This document shows positions 39,747 through 48,652 of a stretch of 64,000 bases of DNA, one piece after another. A program made the translations under genes and the position numbers. The DNA comes from Comamonadaceae bacterium. GTDB lineage: Bacteria > Pseudomonadota > Gammaproteobacteria > Burkholderiales > Burkholderiaceae_C. The DNA is taken from assembly GCA_947443645.1 (NCBI GenBank), contig CANEXF010000010.1, forward strand, positions 79,209 to 143,208, read 5' to 3'. Under the pieces are notes generated by a model. That model saw only the letters and a list, made by a program, of their open reading frames with translations, did no database searches and was not told the DNA's origin. The stretch's first letter is position 1; every line of letters begins with the position of its first letter.

Positions 39747-40667
39747 TCAGGGCAAATCGATAGCGGCTTCTGCCAGCAGTTTTCCGCCCGACTCTGGTCG
39801 CTCCCTGAAGCTCAGGCGCAAGGTACCATGCGCGAGCACCGTGCCAGAGGCCGGCTTGAGCTCCAACCTGACACGGCGCAACAAGTTGGGGGTGTAGACC
39901 GCGACACCACCGGCCCGACCGACCTCCTGCATTGCTCCGCCCTGCGGCGTGAATGTAGCCACCAGATCACCGTAAACAGAGCGATTGCCACTGCGCTGCA
40001 GCACCGCAGCGAGTACTGAATTTTGGCCAGCCGCAGGTTTGAGCAGTTCCACACCAGACACCGCCACACTAGCCGTCGTATCACCCTGCCTGACAATCAC
40101 CGGGATAGACACACCCACCAGCGCCTTGAGTTGCACACCTACCTCGCCGGCGCCCAGTTTGGGGGCTTGCGCGTCAATGCTGCTAACACCGCTGGATTCG
40201 GCAACCAGGTCAAACTGCAGGTGCGAGCGGTACTCACCAACCGGCAGATCGGCTGGTTTGCGCAACAAGATTCGTATGGTCTGACTGCGGCCAGGCGCCA
40301 GCACCACCTGCCGTGGTGAATAGCGCAGCAACTCATCAGCGAACAGCTCGCCTGGCAAAGCCTTGTCAGCCGGAGAAAATTCCCCGGTCTCCGTCATACG
40401 CCGGTTCACCAGGTTGATGCGATAGGTCGTGCTTTCCTGGCCGTTGTTGATCAGCTCCAATTGGGCTGACCGCTGATTTTTCTCAAACACGATGCGCGTC
40501 GGAAACAGCATCAGGTCTGCCGAGGCTGGAGACGCGGCGAGCAGCATGAGCAAAGCCGCCAAAAACCAGACACTCATAGAACGAAGAGCCAAACCGATAT
40601 GCGGCTTGAACCTGCTGGCAGCATCTGGCAGGGCAGTACGGGAAGCAACAGTAGGGATTGGCGACAT
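39747..40667 (-). CDS. periplasmic fimbrial chaperone
   Basis: A PapD-like chaperone: signal region SVWFLAALLMLLAASPASA, then LMLFPTRIVFEKNQRSAQLELINNG, RYSPRQVVLAPGRSQTIRILLRKP and EYRSHLQFDL. The start is uncertain. ATG 40667 gives 306 residues with a long N-tail, ATG 40577 starts right at the signal peptide, and the frame is open to 40856. It lies between pilin 2 and the usher in the operon. It should deliver DUF4402 pilins to the usher. Confidence 0.85.
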   Translation of the reverse strand: MSPIPTVASRTALPDAASRFKPHIGLALRSMSVWFLAALLMLLAASPASADLMLFPTRIVFEKNQRSAQLELINNGQESTTYRINLVNRRMTETGEFSPADKALPGELFADELLRYSPRQVVLAPGRSQTIRILLRKPADLPVGEYRSHLQFDLVAESSGVSSIDAQAPKLGAGEVGVQLKALVGVSIPVIVRQGDTTASVAVSGVELLKPAAGQNSVLAAVLQRSGNRSVYGDLVATFTPQGGAMQEVGRAGGVAVYTPNLLRRVRLELKPASGTVLAHGTLRLSFRERPESGGKLLAEAAIDLP

Positions 40668-40788
40668 GGCTTGGCTTTCTGAGTTGCAAAGGAGCTGGTC
40701 GCAGCCAAGCCAGAGCGCGGGCCGGTTTGCGTTCTTGTTTTCGACTGATTGAGCCGGAGAGCTTGGTGCAGGCATAGGCAAATGGGGC

Positions 40789-41241
40789 TTAGTTGTAGTT
40801 AATGGTGACGTCGAAACTGCCGCCGTAGCTGCCACTTGCCTGGTTGCTACCGACACTCAGCGTTGCGCCAACCGAGAGTGTTTGTGAGCCGCCTCCGCTG
40901 AGCTGACCAACAGTTGCCGGGCTGCTCGTGAAGCTGTTAACCGCCATGGAGTTGGCGCCACTGGTGAGCGACACCACACCGTTGCCAGGCAAGGTGATGG
41001 CGTAGGTCGCGTTGGCATTTCCGCTGACGTTGAATGTGGCGGCAGAGCCACTTGCAGACGGCACCAAAATCACGCCACCGCCTTGGGTGCGCGCACCCGC
41101 AGCGCTGATGGTGACCGTACCGCTTCCACCAGCGGCGAAACTACCAAAGGCCAGCGACTGCACAGCAGAGATGGATTGCGCCTGGCTTGGGTATGCAAAG
41201 GCTGCTGCACACAACAGCGCGAACAGGCTGAACTTTTGCAT
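40789..41241 (-). CDS. DUF4402 pilin subunit 2
   Basis: A 150-residue exported subunit. The signal peptide is MQKFSLFALLCAAAFAYPSQA. The mature region follows the DUF4402 pattern: LAFGSFAAGGSGTVTISAAG, a TYAITLPGNGVV strand, MAVNSFTSSP, then TLSVGATLSVGSNQASGSYG and the terminal strand SFDVTINYN. It is about as similar to pilin 1 as a diverged duplicate. Confidence 0.85.
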   Translation of the reverse strand: MQKFSLFALLCAAAFAYPSQAQSISAVQSLAFGSFAAGGSGTVTISAAGARTQGGGVILVPSASGSAATFNVSGNANATYAITLPGNGVVSLTSGANSMAVNSFTSSPATVGQLSGGGSQTLSVGATLSVGSNQASGSYGGSFDVTINYN

Positions 41242-41426
41242 TGCATGCCCTTCCCTTCAAGCTCGCCTTCGAGCGAGATCGATTGTTCCGTAGTCGAGTA
41301 TCCCCAAGAGCCACGACTGCCGGCCTACGACCCATTACGCCGAGTAAAGCCCGGCACACCCATCACGGCATCCAGTCGTCGGCAGGCGCGTTGCGTTCAG
41401 CGCTGCTCACAAGGCTTAGCGGCTGC

Positions 41427-41972
41427 TTAGTTGTAGTCCACCGAAACGTTAAAACTACCGGTATAAGCGCCTGCTACCTGGCTGGCCACGGTCGTGATGG
41501 TGGCGCCCACTGACAAGGTTTGCGCGCCAGCGGTCAAGGTACCCGTGGTTGCAGGGAAACTGGTAAAGGAACTGACCGCCATGGTCTCGGGACCGGTCTG
41601 AGTGCCGGTCGTGATGTTCACGGTACCGTTGCTTGGCAGCGTGATCGCATAAGTCAGCGAACCATCGCCAGTGACGTTAAAAGTGGCAGCTCCGGTCGTC
41701 GAGGTCACAAGAAGCACGCCACTGTTGGTGCGGGCACTGGTCTGTGCATTGATGGTCACCGTCTGCGCAGCTGCGCTGGTAGAAAACGAGCCAAAGCGCA
41801 AAGTGTTGGCCGCAGCAATGGAAATTGGGGTGACCACCGTTGCCGTCGCCGTGTTCGAAGTCGAGGCGGCGTAAGCATTGACACCCAGACCGGCGCATGC
41901 CAGACCAAGGGTCGATACCAGTGCGGCGTGCAATGCACGGCGCTTGAAAGTTGCAGATATACCTGATTTCAT
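41427..41972 (-). CDS. DUF4402 pilin subunit 1 (major subunit candidate)
   Basis: A 181-residue exported pilin. The ATG at 41972 is chosen because GAAGGAGTGATC precedes it. A signal peptide ends near AYA. The mature part has TATVVTPISIAAANTLRFGSF, TYAITLPSNGTVNI, MAVSSFTSFP, TLSVGATITTVASQVAGAY and the terminal SFNVSVDYN. As the first gene of the operon with the strongest ribosome site, it is the likely major subunit. Confidence 0.87.
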   Translation of the reverse strand: MKSGISATFKRRALHAALVSTLGLACAGLGVNAYAASTSNTATATVVTPISIAAANTLRFGSFSTSAAAQTVTINAQTSARTNSGVLLVTSTTGAATFNVTGDGSLTYAITLPSNGTVNITTGTQTGPETMAVSSFTSFPATTGTLTAGAQTLSVGATITTVASQVAGAYTGSFNVSVDYN

Positions 41973-42568
41973 GATCACTCCTTCGTTAATGAATTGGACT
42001 TACATCACTTAAATGACCTCTACACCCACCCTGCCCGCCAGCCTCGTCAACAAAACATACAAGGACAGACTCCAGCGTCGCGACACAACAAATTTCGACA
42101 AACGTTCCTTTAGGACCACTTTTTTTGAATTCTATTTTTCAAAATGTGACTTATGTTGACAAATATCATAATTTATTAACCGGTATTTGCAACAACTTGT
42201 AATTAATTATTTAGAAATGCCAAATTTAACTCAAAAAATCGCTTGAAGTAGTTTTTTGGTAACTTCTGACGGCTTTTAAACGGCAATTCACCACCAAGAA
42301 TGCCAAAAACAAGCAACAAAATGTGTTCGGCGCAATCGGGCAATTAAAAAAGCAGCGCTGGCTGTTGGCCCTGCTGCAATTCAAAAAATCCAGGCAACAA
42401 AGAGCTTCAGGCCCGAGTGCGCCGCGCTGGTCGGCGCTTTGGGCCAGGGACGAACGGGTTTGGCCCTGCTAGCTGATAACGATTAAATCTGGCTTTAGCG
42501 CATGACTGCCTTGCGCCAGCAGCTATAAATTAAGTAGCAGACAGGATGAATGTTTGCTGCCGCCGGCT
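41973..42568. other. AT-rich intergenic region upstream of the fimbrial operon
   Basis: About 600 bases without a gene. Bases 42100-42260 are much richer in A and T than their surroundings. On the minus strand TTGTCA (42162-42157), a 17-base spacer and AAAAAT (42139-42134) form a weak promoter candidate for the pilins. Repeat R5 lies at 42491-42538. Confidence 0.45.
42491..42538 (-). repeat. two-part dispersed repeat, copy R5
   Basis: On the minus strand GCTACTTAATTTATAGC is followed by TGCTGGCGCAAGGC and GCGCTAAAGCC, matching the family layout with a diverged GC hairpin. Confidence 0.65.
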
Positions 42569-43219
42569 TTACCAGCCAGCCGCGGCAAAGATCATGGACT
42601 GCTTGTTGCGCCGCCAAGTGACGGCATGCGGATGCACGGCCAGCCACCAGGTTTGCATCGCGGGACGCGGCCTGGGCTTGGCAAATGCTTGCGGCGTGAG
42701 CAGTGCCACACACCACGCCGGCTGGGTGTCGCGCACAGATTGGTATTGAATGCCGCCCAAGCTGGCTTGGCGTGCGACTTGCGCGAAGGCCTGCGTGGCA
42801 CTGTAGTCGGTGCGGTGCAACCAGGCAGAGGCATTGGCGCTGAATGGCGGCAGGCGCAAATCGACCAGTTGCGTGCTCACATCGACACTGAAAGCCGTGT
42901 GCGTCACTGGTTCGAGTTTATTCAGATCCACCGCGTCCTTGAGAAATCGCCAGCGCCAATACCCCAGCTCCGCGCTGGCGGTGCGCACCGACTCGGCGCC
43001 ATAAAACACGCCCGGGTCGGTGATGGCCCGAAAGCGGGAGCCGCCGCGCAGCGGGTTATAGCGAAATGGCGTGGCCAGCAGGTAGTCGAGCGCCAAAGCG
43101 CTGTCCGGCTGAGCGGGCTTGCTGCCTTCCAGCAAGGTCTCCAGCAGGTCTTGCTCGACGCCGTTGTCAACGATTTTCATGGTCGAGGCGGTGTGCTGCG
43201 CCTCGACCATGCGCCACAC
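42569..43219 (-). CDS. RES-domain toxin-like protein
   Basis: A RES-family protein; members degrade NAD+ or act as NAD+ phosphorylases. The hallmark is RYNPLRGGSRFRAITDPG, then VFYGAESVRTASAELGYWRW, containing the Arg, the Tyr and the Glu expected in the active site, followed by the C-terminal GIQYQSVRDTQPAWCVAL with the conserved Ser. VWRMVEAQHTASTMKIVDN is the usual N-terminus, so a GTG at 43219 or ATG at 43210 is preferred, although the frame is open to a TTG at 43306. The upstream antitoxin is only a fragment. Confidence 0.78.
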   Translation of the reverse strand: MWRMVEAQHTASTMKIVDNGVEQDLLETLLEGSKPAQPDSALALDYLLATPFRYNPLRGGSRFRAITDPGVFYGAESVRTASAELGYWRWRFLKDAVDLNKLEPVTHTAFSVDVSTQLVDLRLPPFSANASAWLHRTDYSATQAFAQVARQASLGGIQYQSVRDTQPAWCVALLTPQAFAKPRPRPAMQTWWLAVHPHAVTWRRNKQSMIFAAAGW

Positions 43220-43241
43220 CGGTCCAGACCAGGCAAAAGCC

Positions 43242-43382
43242 TCAGACGAGACTGCGGCTGGCGTCAAGGTATTGAACAACACGGACCAAACCTTCGGTAT
43301 GCCCAATGAGCTCTATGGGCCTGGCATTCAAGCCAAGGTTCTCACTTTGCAGCCACTTGCGCGCCGTGGACTCGTCACCCAC
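43242..43382 (-). pseudogene. C-terminal remnant of a DUF2384/MbcA-type antitoxin
   Basis: The frame from GTG 43382 reads VGDESTARKWLQSENLGLNA, then RPIELIGHTEGLVRVVQYLD, and ends at TGA 43242-43244. This is the typical C-terminal antitoxin region (GDE..A..WL ... N..L....P..L). An in-frame TGA lies directly upstream (43383-43385), and only about 90 bases separate it from tRNA-Arg, too few for the missing N-terminal helices. The antitoxin is therefore truncated. It sits directly before the RES gene, as in intact pairs. Confidence 0.65.
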
Positions 43383-43471
43383 TCATGGCATCAAGCGATA
43401 CGACTTGGGACAACAAAAAACCCGCCATGCCAATAAACATGCGAGTTCTGAGACGATATGGAGCGAGGGTC

Positions 43472-43548
<77 letters not shown>

Positions 43549-43552
43549 ATGT

Positions 43553-43582
43553 AAAAAAAGCCCACGAAGTGAGCTTTTTTAG
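43553..43582 (-). terminator. terminator after tRNA-Pro
   Basis: On the minus strand GCTCAC-TTC-GTGGGC (one G-T pair) is followed by a run of seven T. It lies between the two tRNA genes. Confidence 0.75.
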
Positions 43583-43591
43583 GATGTTTAA

Positions 43592-43668
43592 TGGTCGGAG
43601 TACAAGGATTCGAACCTTGGACCCCCTGGTCCCAAACCAGGTGCGCTACCAGGCTGCGCCACACTCCG
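43592..43668 (-). tRNA. tRNA-Pro (anticodon TGG)
   Basis: On the minus strand the acceptor CGGAGTG pairs with TACTCCG, the anticodon stem CCTGG/CCAGG encloses TTTGGGA, the T-arm has GGTTCGAATCC, and CCA is encoded. Length is 77 bases. Confidence 0.97.
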
Positions 43669-43747
43669 CCAAGCTTCAAATTATAGCCTCAAGAATTGCA
43701 GATTCAAGCAGCAAGCAGCAATTTTTTTATCTTGCGCCCGCCACCCA

Positions 43748-45172
<1,425 letters not shown>

Positions 45173-45214
45173 GATGTTTCCTTGAAAATCTACAAAACAG
45201 GGCTAGAAGTTCCT

Positions 45215-45278
45215 TCGCCCTTTGGGAGAGGGTTAGGGGGAGCCCTCACCCCTGCCCTCTCCCAAAGGGAGAGGGCAT
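45215..45278. repeat. CCCTCTCCC-type repeat between boxC and boxB
   Basis: CGCCCTTTGGGAGAGGG faces CCCTCTCCCAAAGGG across AGCCCTCACCCCTG, so the segment can fold into a long GC hairpin. The same family occurs inside the ygiQ gene (62135). Confidence 0.8.
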
Positions 45279-45285
45279 AAGAAAG

Positions 45286-47001
45286 TCAGACCCTCTTCCA
45301 GTCGAACTTGGCTTTTTTGCCGGTGCCGAAGAGCTTGAGCGCACCGTCTTCGCCGACCGCATTCGGACGGATGAATATCCAGTTCTGCCAGGCTGACAGA
45401 CGCCCAAAAATGCGGGTTTCCATGGTCTCTTTGCCGGGAAAGCGCAGCGATGCCTCCAGGCCCGTCATGGCGTCTGGCGAGAGCGAAGCACGCTCTTCCA
45501 GCATGATGCGGATCTCGTCGTCCCAGTCGATATCGTCGGGGCTCAAGGTCACCAGGCCCAGTGCCAGCGCCTGGTCTGCGCGCAGCGGGCTGTCACCCAA
45601 GCCCTTGAGCTGGCTGATCGTGGCCTCGTCCTCACAGAACCGGGTCTGCAAACGCGTCAGGCCGTTGACGGCCGGGAACCAGCCAAAGTTGGCGGCGGTC
45701 AGCTGCAGCACCGGTGCGACATCGGGCGAATCCGGCAGGTCCAGCATGTAGATGCGGTCACAGCTCAAAGCCAGTTCATAAAACGTGCCCGAGAAACAAG
45801 AGCCCGAATCCACCAGAGCAATCAGCGAGCGGCTGGTCACATCCAGGCGCGCCAGGGTGCGGCGCAGCGCGCCCGTGGTTTCTTTCACCAGCCAGTGGTC
45901 CTTGAGGTGGTCCAGCACGGCGTCCATCTTGATGATCTGATTGGCGTCGCCCTGCGTCTGGATAACCCAGGTGCCAACTTCGAGCTCGTTGGTGCGCAGG
46001 TTCAATATCAGGTCATCGAGCTCGCGCTGCATGCGCAGCGGATACCAGCTGGCGCCGGCCGCCTCAATCGCCTCAGGCGTGGCTTCGATCGCGCCAGCAG
46101 GCGCCTTGACAGTGATGGTGGCAACGCGCTTTTCGCGATCAACCTGCGCGTTCACCGTGCTGTAGTGGTAGCCGGCGTCATCTATAAGCGGCTTCAAAGC
46201 CGTCAGTTCAATCCCTTTTATGTTGGCATTTGAGCCTGCGGCCCTTGTGGATTGTGCGCGAAGCGCTTCTATTTCTGTAGCAATCAGCTGACTGAACTGC
46301 TGCGGCTTGGCATGCCCGTCGATCAGCTTCCAGTCCTTGGCGCGGTCGGCGCGAACGCCTTCCGAGGTGGTGCAGAAAATGTCGGCGAGGTCGCGGCGCA
46401 CCTTGCGCTTGTCAGTCACGCGGGTCAGGCCGCCGGTGCCTGGCAACACGCCCAGCAGAGGCACTTCGGGCAGGCTGACGGTCGACGAGCGGTCATCGAC
46501 CATGATGATGCGGTCGCAGGCCAGCGCGAGTTCGTAGCCGCCGCCAGCGCAGGCGCCCGTCACCGAAGCAATGCTTTTGAGGCCGTCATGGCGCGAGGAG
46601 TCTTCCAGGCCATTGCGGGTTTCATTGGTGAACTTGCAGAAGTTGACCTTCCAGCCGTGGGTCGACAAACCCAGCATGTAAATGTTGGCGCCCGAGCACC
46701 AGATCTTTTCCTTGCCCGATTCAAACACCAGCACCTTGACGGCCGGGTGCTCAAAGCGCACGCGGTTGATCGCGTCGTGCAGTTCTATGTCCACGCCAAG
46801 GTCATAGCTGTTGAGCTTGAGCTTGTAGCCGGGCTTGATGCCGCCGTCTTCATTGATGTCGAGCTTGAGGCGCGCGATGTCACCTTCAACACTGAGCGTC
46901 CAGTGCTGGTATTTGGTGGGATGGGTGGCAAAGCTGACCAGCTCGCGCTCCTGGCCCTCTATGAGCTGCTTGAAAAGCAGCGGTTCTGTCATGGCGTTCA
47001 T
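45286..47001 (-). CDS. boxC: benzoyl-CoA-dihydrodiol lyase BoxC
   Basis: BoxC opens the 2,3-epoxybenzoyl-CoA ring by hydrolytic cleavage to 3,4-dehydroadipyl-CoA semialdehyde and formate. This 571-residue protein has a double crotonase layout: an N-terminal half with YELALACDRIIMVDDRSSTV and PEVPLLGVLPGTGGLTRVTDK, and a C-terminal half with GSCFSGTFYELALSCDRIYM and LQLTAANFGWFPAVNGLTRL. Near residues 240-246 (EIEALRAQSTRAAG) there is a possible repeat-derived segment. It follows boxR closely and precedes boxB. Confidence 0.95.
   Translation of the reverse strand: MNAMTEPLLFKQLIEGQERELVSFATHPTKYQHWTLSVEGDIARLKLDINEDGGIKPGYKLKLNSYDLGVDIELHDAINRVRFEHPAVKVLVFESGKEKIWCSGANIYMLGLSTHGWKVNFCKFTNETRNGLEDSSRHDGLKSIASVTGACAGGGYELALACDRIIMVDDRSSTVSLPEVPLLGVLPGTGGLTRVTDKRKVRRDLADIFCTTSEGVRADRAKDWKLIDGHAKPQQFSQLIATEIEALRAQSTRAAGSNANIKGIELTALKPLIDDAGYHYSTVNAQVDREKRVATITVKAPAGAIEATPEAIEAAGASWYPLRMQRELDDLILNLRTNELEVGTWVIQTQGDANQIIKMDAVLDHLKDHWLVKETTGALRRTLARLDVTSRSLIALVDSGSCFSGTFYELALSCDRIYMLDLPDSPDVAPVLQLTAANFGWFPAVNGLTRLQTRFCEDEATISQLKGLGDSPLRADQALALGLVTLSPDDIDWDDEIRIMLEERASLSPDAMTGLEASLRFPGKETMETRIFGRLSAWQNWIFIRPNAVGEDGALKLFGTGKKAKFDWKRV
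46237..46285 (-). repeat. possible diverged dispersed repeat, copy R10, inside boxC
   Basis: On the minus strand GCTACAGAAATAGAAGC (46281-46265) is followed by GCTTCGCGCAC and, after a gap, GCAGGCTC, resembling the R family. The similarity is weak. Confidence 0.4.
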
Positions 47002-47025
47002 GGGTTTGTCTCCGTTGATATTTAT

Positions 47026-47937
47026 CTATTTGTGAATCGTCTGTGCCCGTTCGACCTGCGCCTGAACGGCCAGCTGCGGAACAGCGCGCTCCAGGTCTTT
47101 GAGGCTTTGTCTCAAGCTGCGCGCCGCAGTGTCCACGACCGCATCGGCGCGCGCATAGAGCGCCTCGCGGCTGGCCAGAATGCGGCGCAAATCGTCCATC
47201 GCTTCCTGGCTGGCGCCGCGCGTCGAGTCAAAGGGCCGCATATCGCCTTGCGCCACGACGCGGGCCATGTGTTCTTCGGGACTGGCCTTTAGCCAGACGC
47301 AGTAAAAACGGCTTTGCAGCAGGTCAAAGGTTTCACGCTCACTGACAATGCTGCCGCCGGTGGTCATCACCACGCCGTCCGGATATTCCTCGGCAATGCG
47401 AAACAGCGCACGCCGCTCGTAGCGGCGGTAACCGGCCTGACCGTGCAACAGCAGGATCTCATTCATGCTGGTGCCCGCTTCGCGTTCGATCTCGCGGTCC
47501 AGCTCTATGAAGGGAACGCCGCGCTCCTCGGCCAGTTGCGCGCCCAGCGTGGACTTGCCCGCGCCGCGCAGGCCAATCAGCGCCACGCGCTGATCGCGCC
47601 CCAGCGCATCGTTCAGACCAAAACTATTGCCCAACAGGCCATAGGCCTGGTCGAGCTGACCGTCGTCAAGCCGGGCCAGCAGGCCCTGCACGCGCACAAG
47701 CGCCGGTCGCGGCGCATCCTGCAGCAACTCAAGAATCGAAATATTCAGCGCTCGCGCGGCCGCTTCCAGCGAGTTGATCGAGACATTGCCCTTACCCGAC
47801 TCCACGTCGGCCAGAAAGCGCTCGCTCAAGCCCGAGTCGGCCGCCAGCTGCTTGCGCGTCATGCCGCGACGGGCACGCCAGGCGCGGACGCGGGCGCCCA
47901 ACTCACTGAGCGTGGCTTTTGATTCGTGATCCGTCAT
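47026..47937 (-). CDS. boxR: transcriptional regulator BoxR
   Basis: BoxR/BzdR-type repressor, 303 residues: an N-terminal XRE helix-turn-helix (GARVRAWRARRGMTRKQLA, ADSGLSERFLADVESGKGNV) and a C-terminal shikimate-kinase-like domain with P-loop GLRGAGKST and LDREIEREAG. The known regulators release DNA on binding benzoyl-CoA. The ATG at 47937 (GGAAACC upstream) is preferred to the TTG at 47946. It is the first gene of boxR-boxC-boxB and is divergent from the flavodoxin gene. Confidence 0.93.
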   Translation of the reverse strand: MTDHESKATLSELGARVRAWRARRGMTRKQLAADSGLSERFLADVESGKGNVSINSLEAAARALNISILELLQDAPRPALVRVQGLLARLDDGQLDQAYGLLGNSFGLNDALGRDQRVALIGLRGAGKSTLGAQLAEERGVPFIELDREIEREAGTSMNEILLLHGQAGYRRYERRALFRIAEEYPDGVVMTTGGSIVSERETFDLLQSRFYCVWLKASPEEHMARVVAQGDMRPFDSTRGASQEAMDDLRRILASREALYARADAVVDTAARSLRQSLKDLERAVPQLAVQAQVERAQTIHK

Positions 47938-47976
47938 GGTTTCCAAAATAACGCCTTGAATATCAAGCCCTTGGCC

Positions 47977-48005
47977 TTGGTGTTTTGCATAAATTGCAGT
48001 ATACT
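47977..48005 (+). promoter_or_regulatory. promoter for the flavodoxin-ligase operon
   Basis: -35 TTGGTG (47977-47982), a 17-base spacer, and -10 TATACT (48000-48005). Two TGCA half-sites (47986-47989, 47995-47998) lie in the spacer. Confidence 0.65.
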
Positions 48006-48025
48006 TCCGCTTAACTTGATGTCAA
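47998..48025 (-). promoter_or_regulatory. promoter for boxR-boxC-boxB
   Basis: On the minus strand, TTGACA (48025-48020), a 16-base spacer, and TATACT (48003-47998). The -10 overlaps the plus-strand -10 through the palindrome AGTATACT. A further TGCA lies at 48035-48038. Confidence 0.7.
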
Positions 48026-48060
48026 GCAGTTTATTGCATCTTTTTTCTGGAGATCTTTTG

Positions 48061-48552
48061 ATGAAGCTCAAAATCCTGGTCGGCACCATGACCAGCACCG
48101 CAGACTATGTCGCACAGGCCATTCAGATGGATTGCACAGATCTCGTCAGCGACATCGAGGTGACCTTGATGGATGGCCTGGATATGTCGGTCTTTAGCGC
48201 CGACCAGGCAAAAGATGCGATATATCTCATCTGCACATCCACCTATGGCTCTGGCGACGTTCCTGACAATGCGCGCGCGCTCTATGAGTCCATGAGCGCC
48301 CAGCCGCAGTTTCTCGGTCATGTGCGTTACGGCGTGCTGGCCTTGGGCGACCGCACTTATATGCAGACCTTTTGCTTCGGCGGCCAAAAATTCGACGAGC
48401 GCCTGCAAGATCTGGGCGCCCAGCGCCTGGGCGATGTCTGGTGCCACGACGCCAGCAGCGGCACCATGCCGGAAACCGAAGGCACCGAGTGGTGCAGGCA
48501 ATGGCTCACGCAAGCCCTGCAGCTCACGGCCGGCAGCCCCGAAACCGCGTAA
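48061..48552 (+). CDS. flavodoxin-domain protein in the box cluster
   Basis: A 163-residue FMN protein of the flavodoxin / MioC / P450-reductase FMN-domain type: ILVGTMTSTADYVAQAI is the phosphate loop, ICTSTYGSGDVPDNA the FMN-contacting segment, and LALGDRTYMQTFCFGG the third. The ATG at 48061 follows TCTGGAGATC. It is the first gene opposite boxR and ends 100 bases before the ligase. In this place it could carry electrons for BoxB, since boxA is missing here; that is inference. Confidence 0.85.
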   Translation: MKLKILVGTMTSTADYVAQAIQMDCTDLVSDIEVTLMDGLDMSVFSADQAKDAIYLICTSTYGSGDVPDNARALYESMSAQPQFLGHVRYGVLALGDRTYMQTFCFGGQKFDERLQDLGAQRLGDVWCHDASSGTMPETEGTEWCRQWLTQALQLTAGSPETA

Positions 48553-48562
48553 AGCCGCAGTC

Positions 48563-48615
48563 TGTATATAAAAATAAGCTGTAACGCCCTGCAGTCGGGC
48601 GCAGCCAGCTATAAA
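48563..48615 (+). repeat. diverged two-part repeat, copy R6
   Basis: TATATAAAAATAAGCTGTAA and then CGCCCTGCAGTCGGGCG, with AGCTATAAAA after it. It fits the AT-core plus GC-hairpin layout but is degraded. Confidence 0.5.
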
Positions 48616-48652
48616 AAAAAGAGCATTCCGCAAGCGACAAACGGAGACAAGC

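Noticed and set aside
45215..45278. CRISPR or phage attachment site
   Set aside because: The repeated CCCTCTCCC blocks are inverted and single, not regularly spaced direct repeats with unique spacers.
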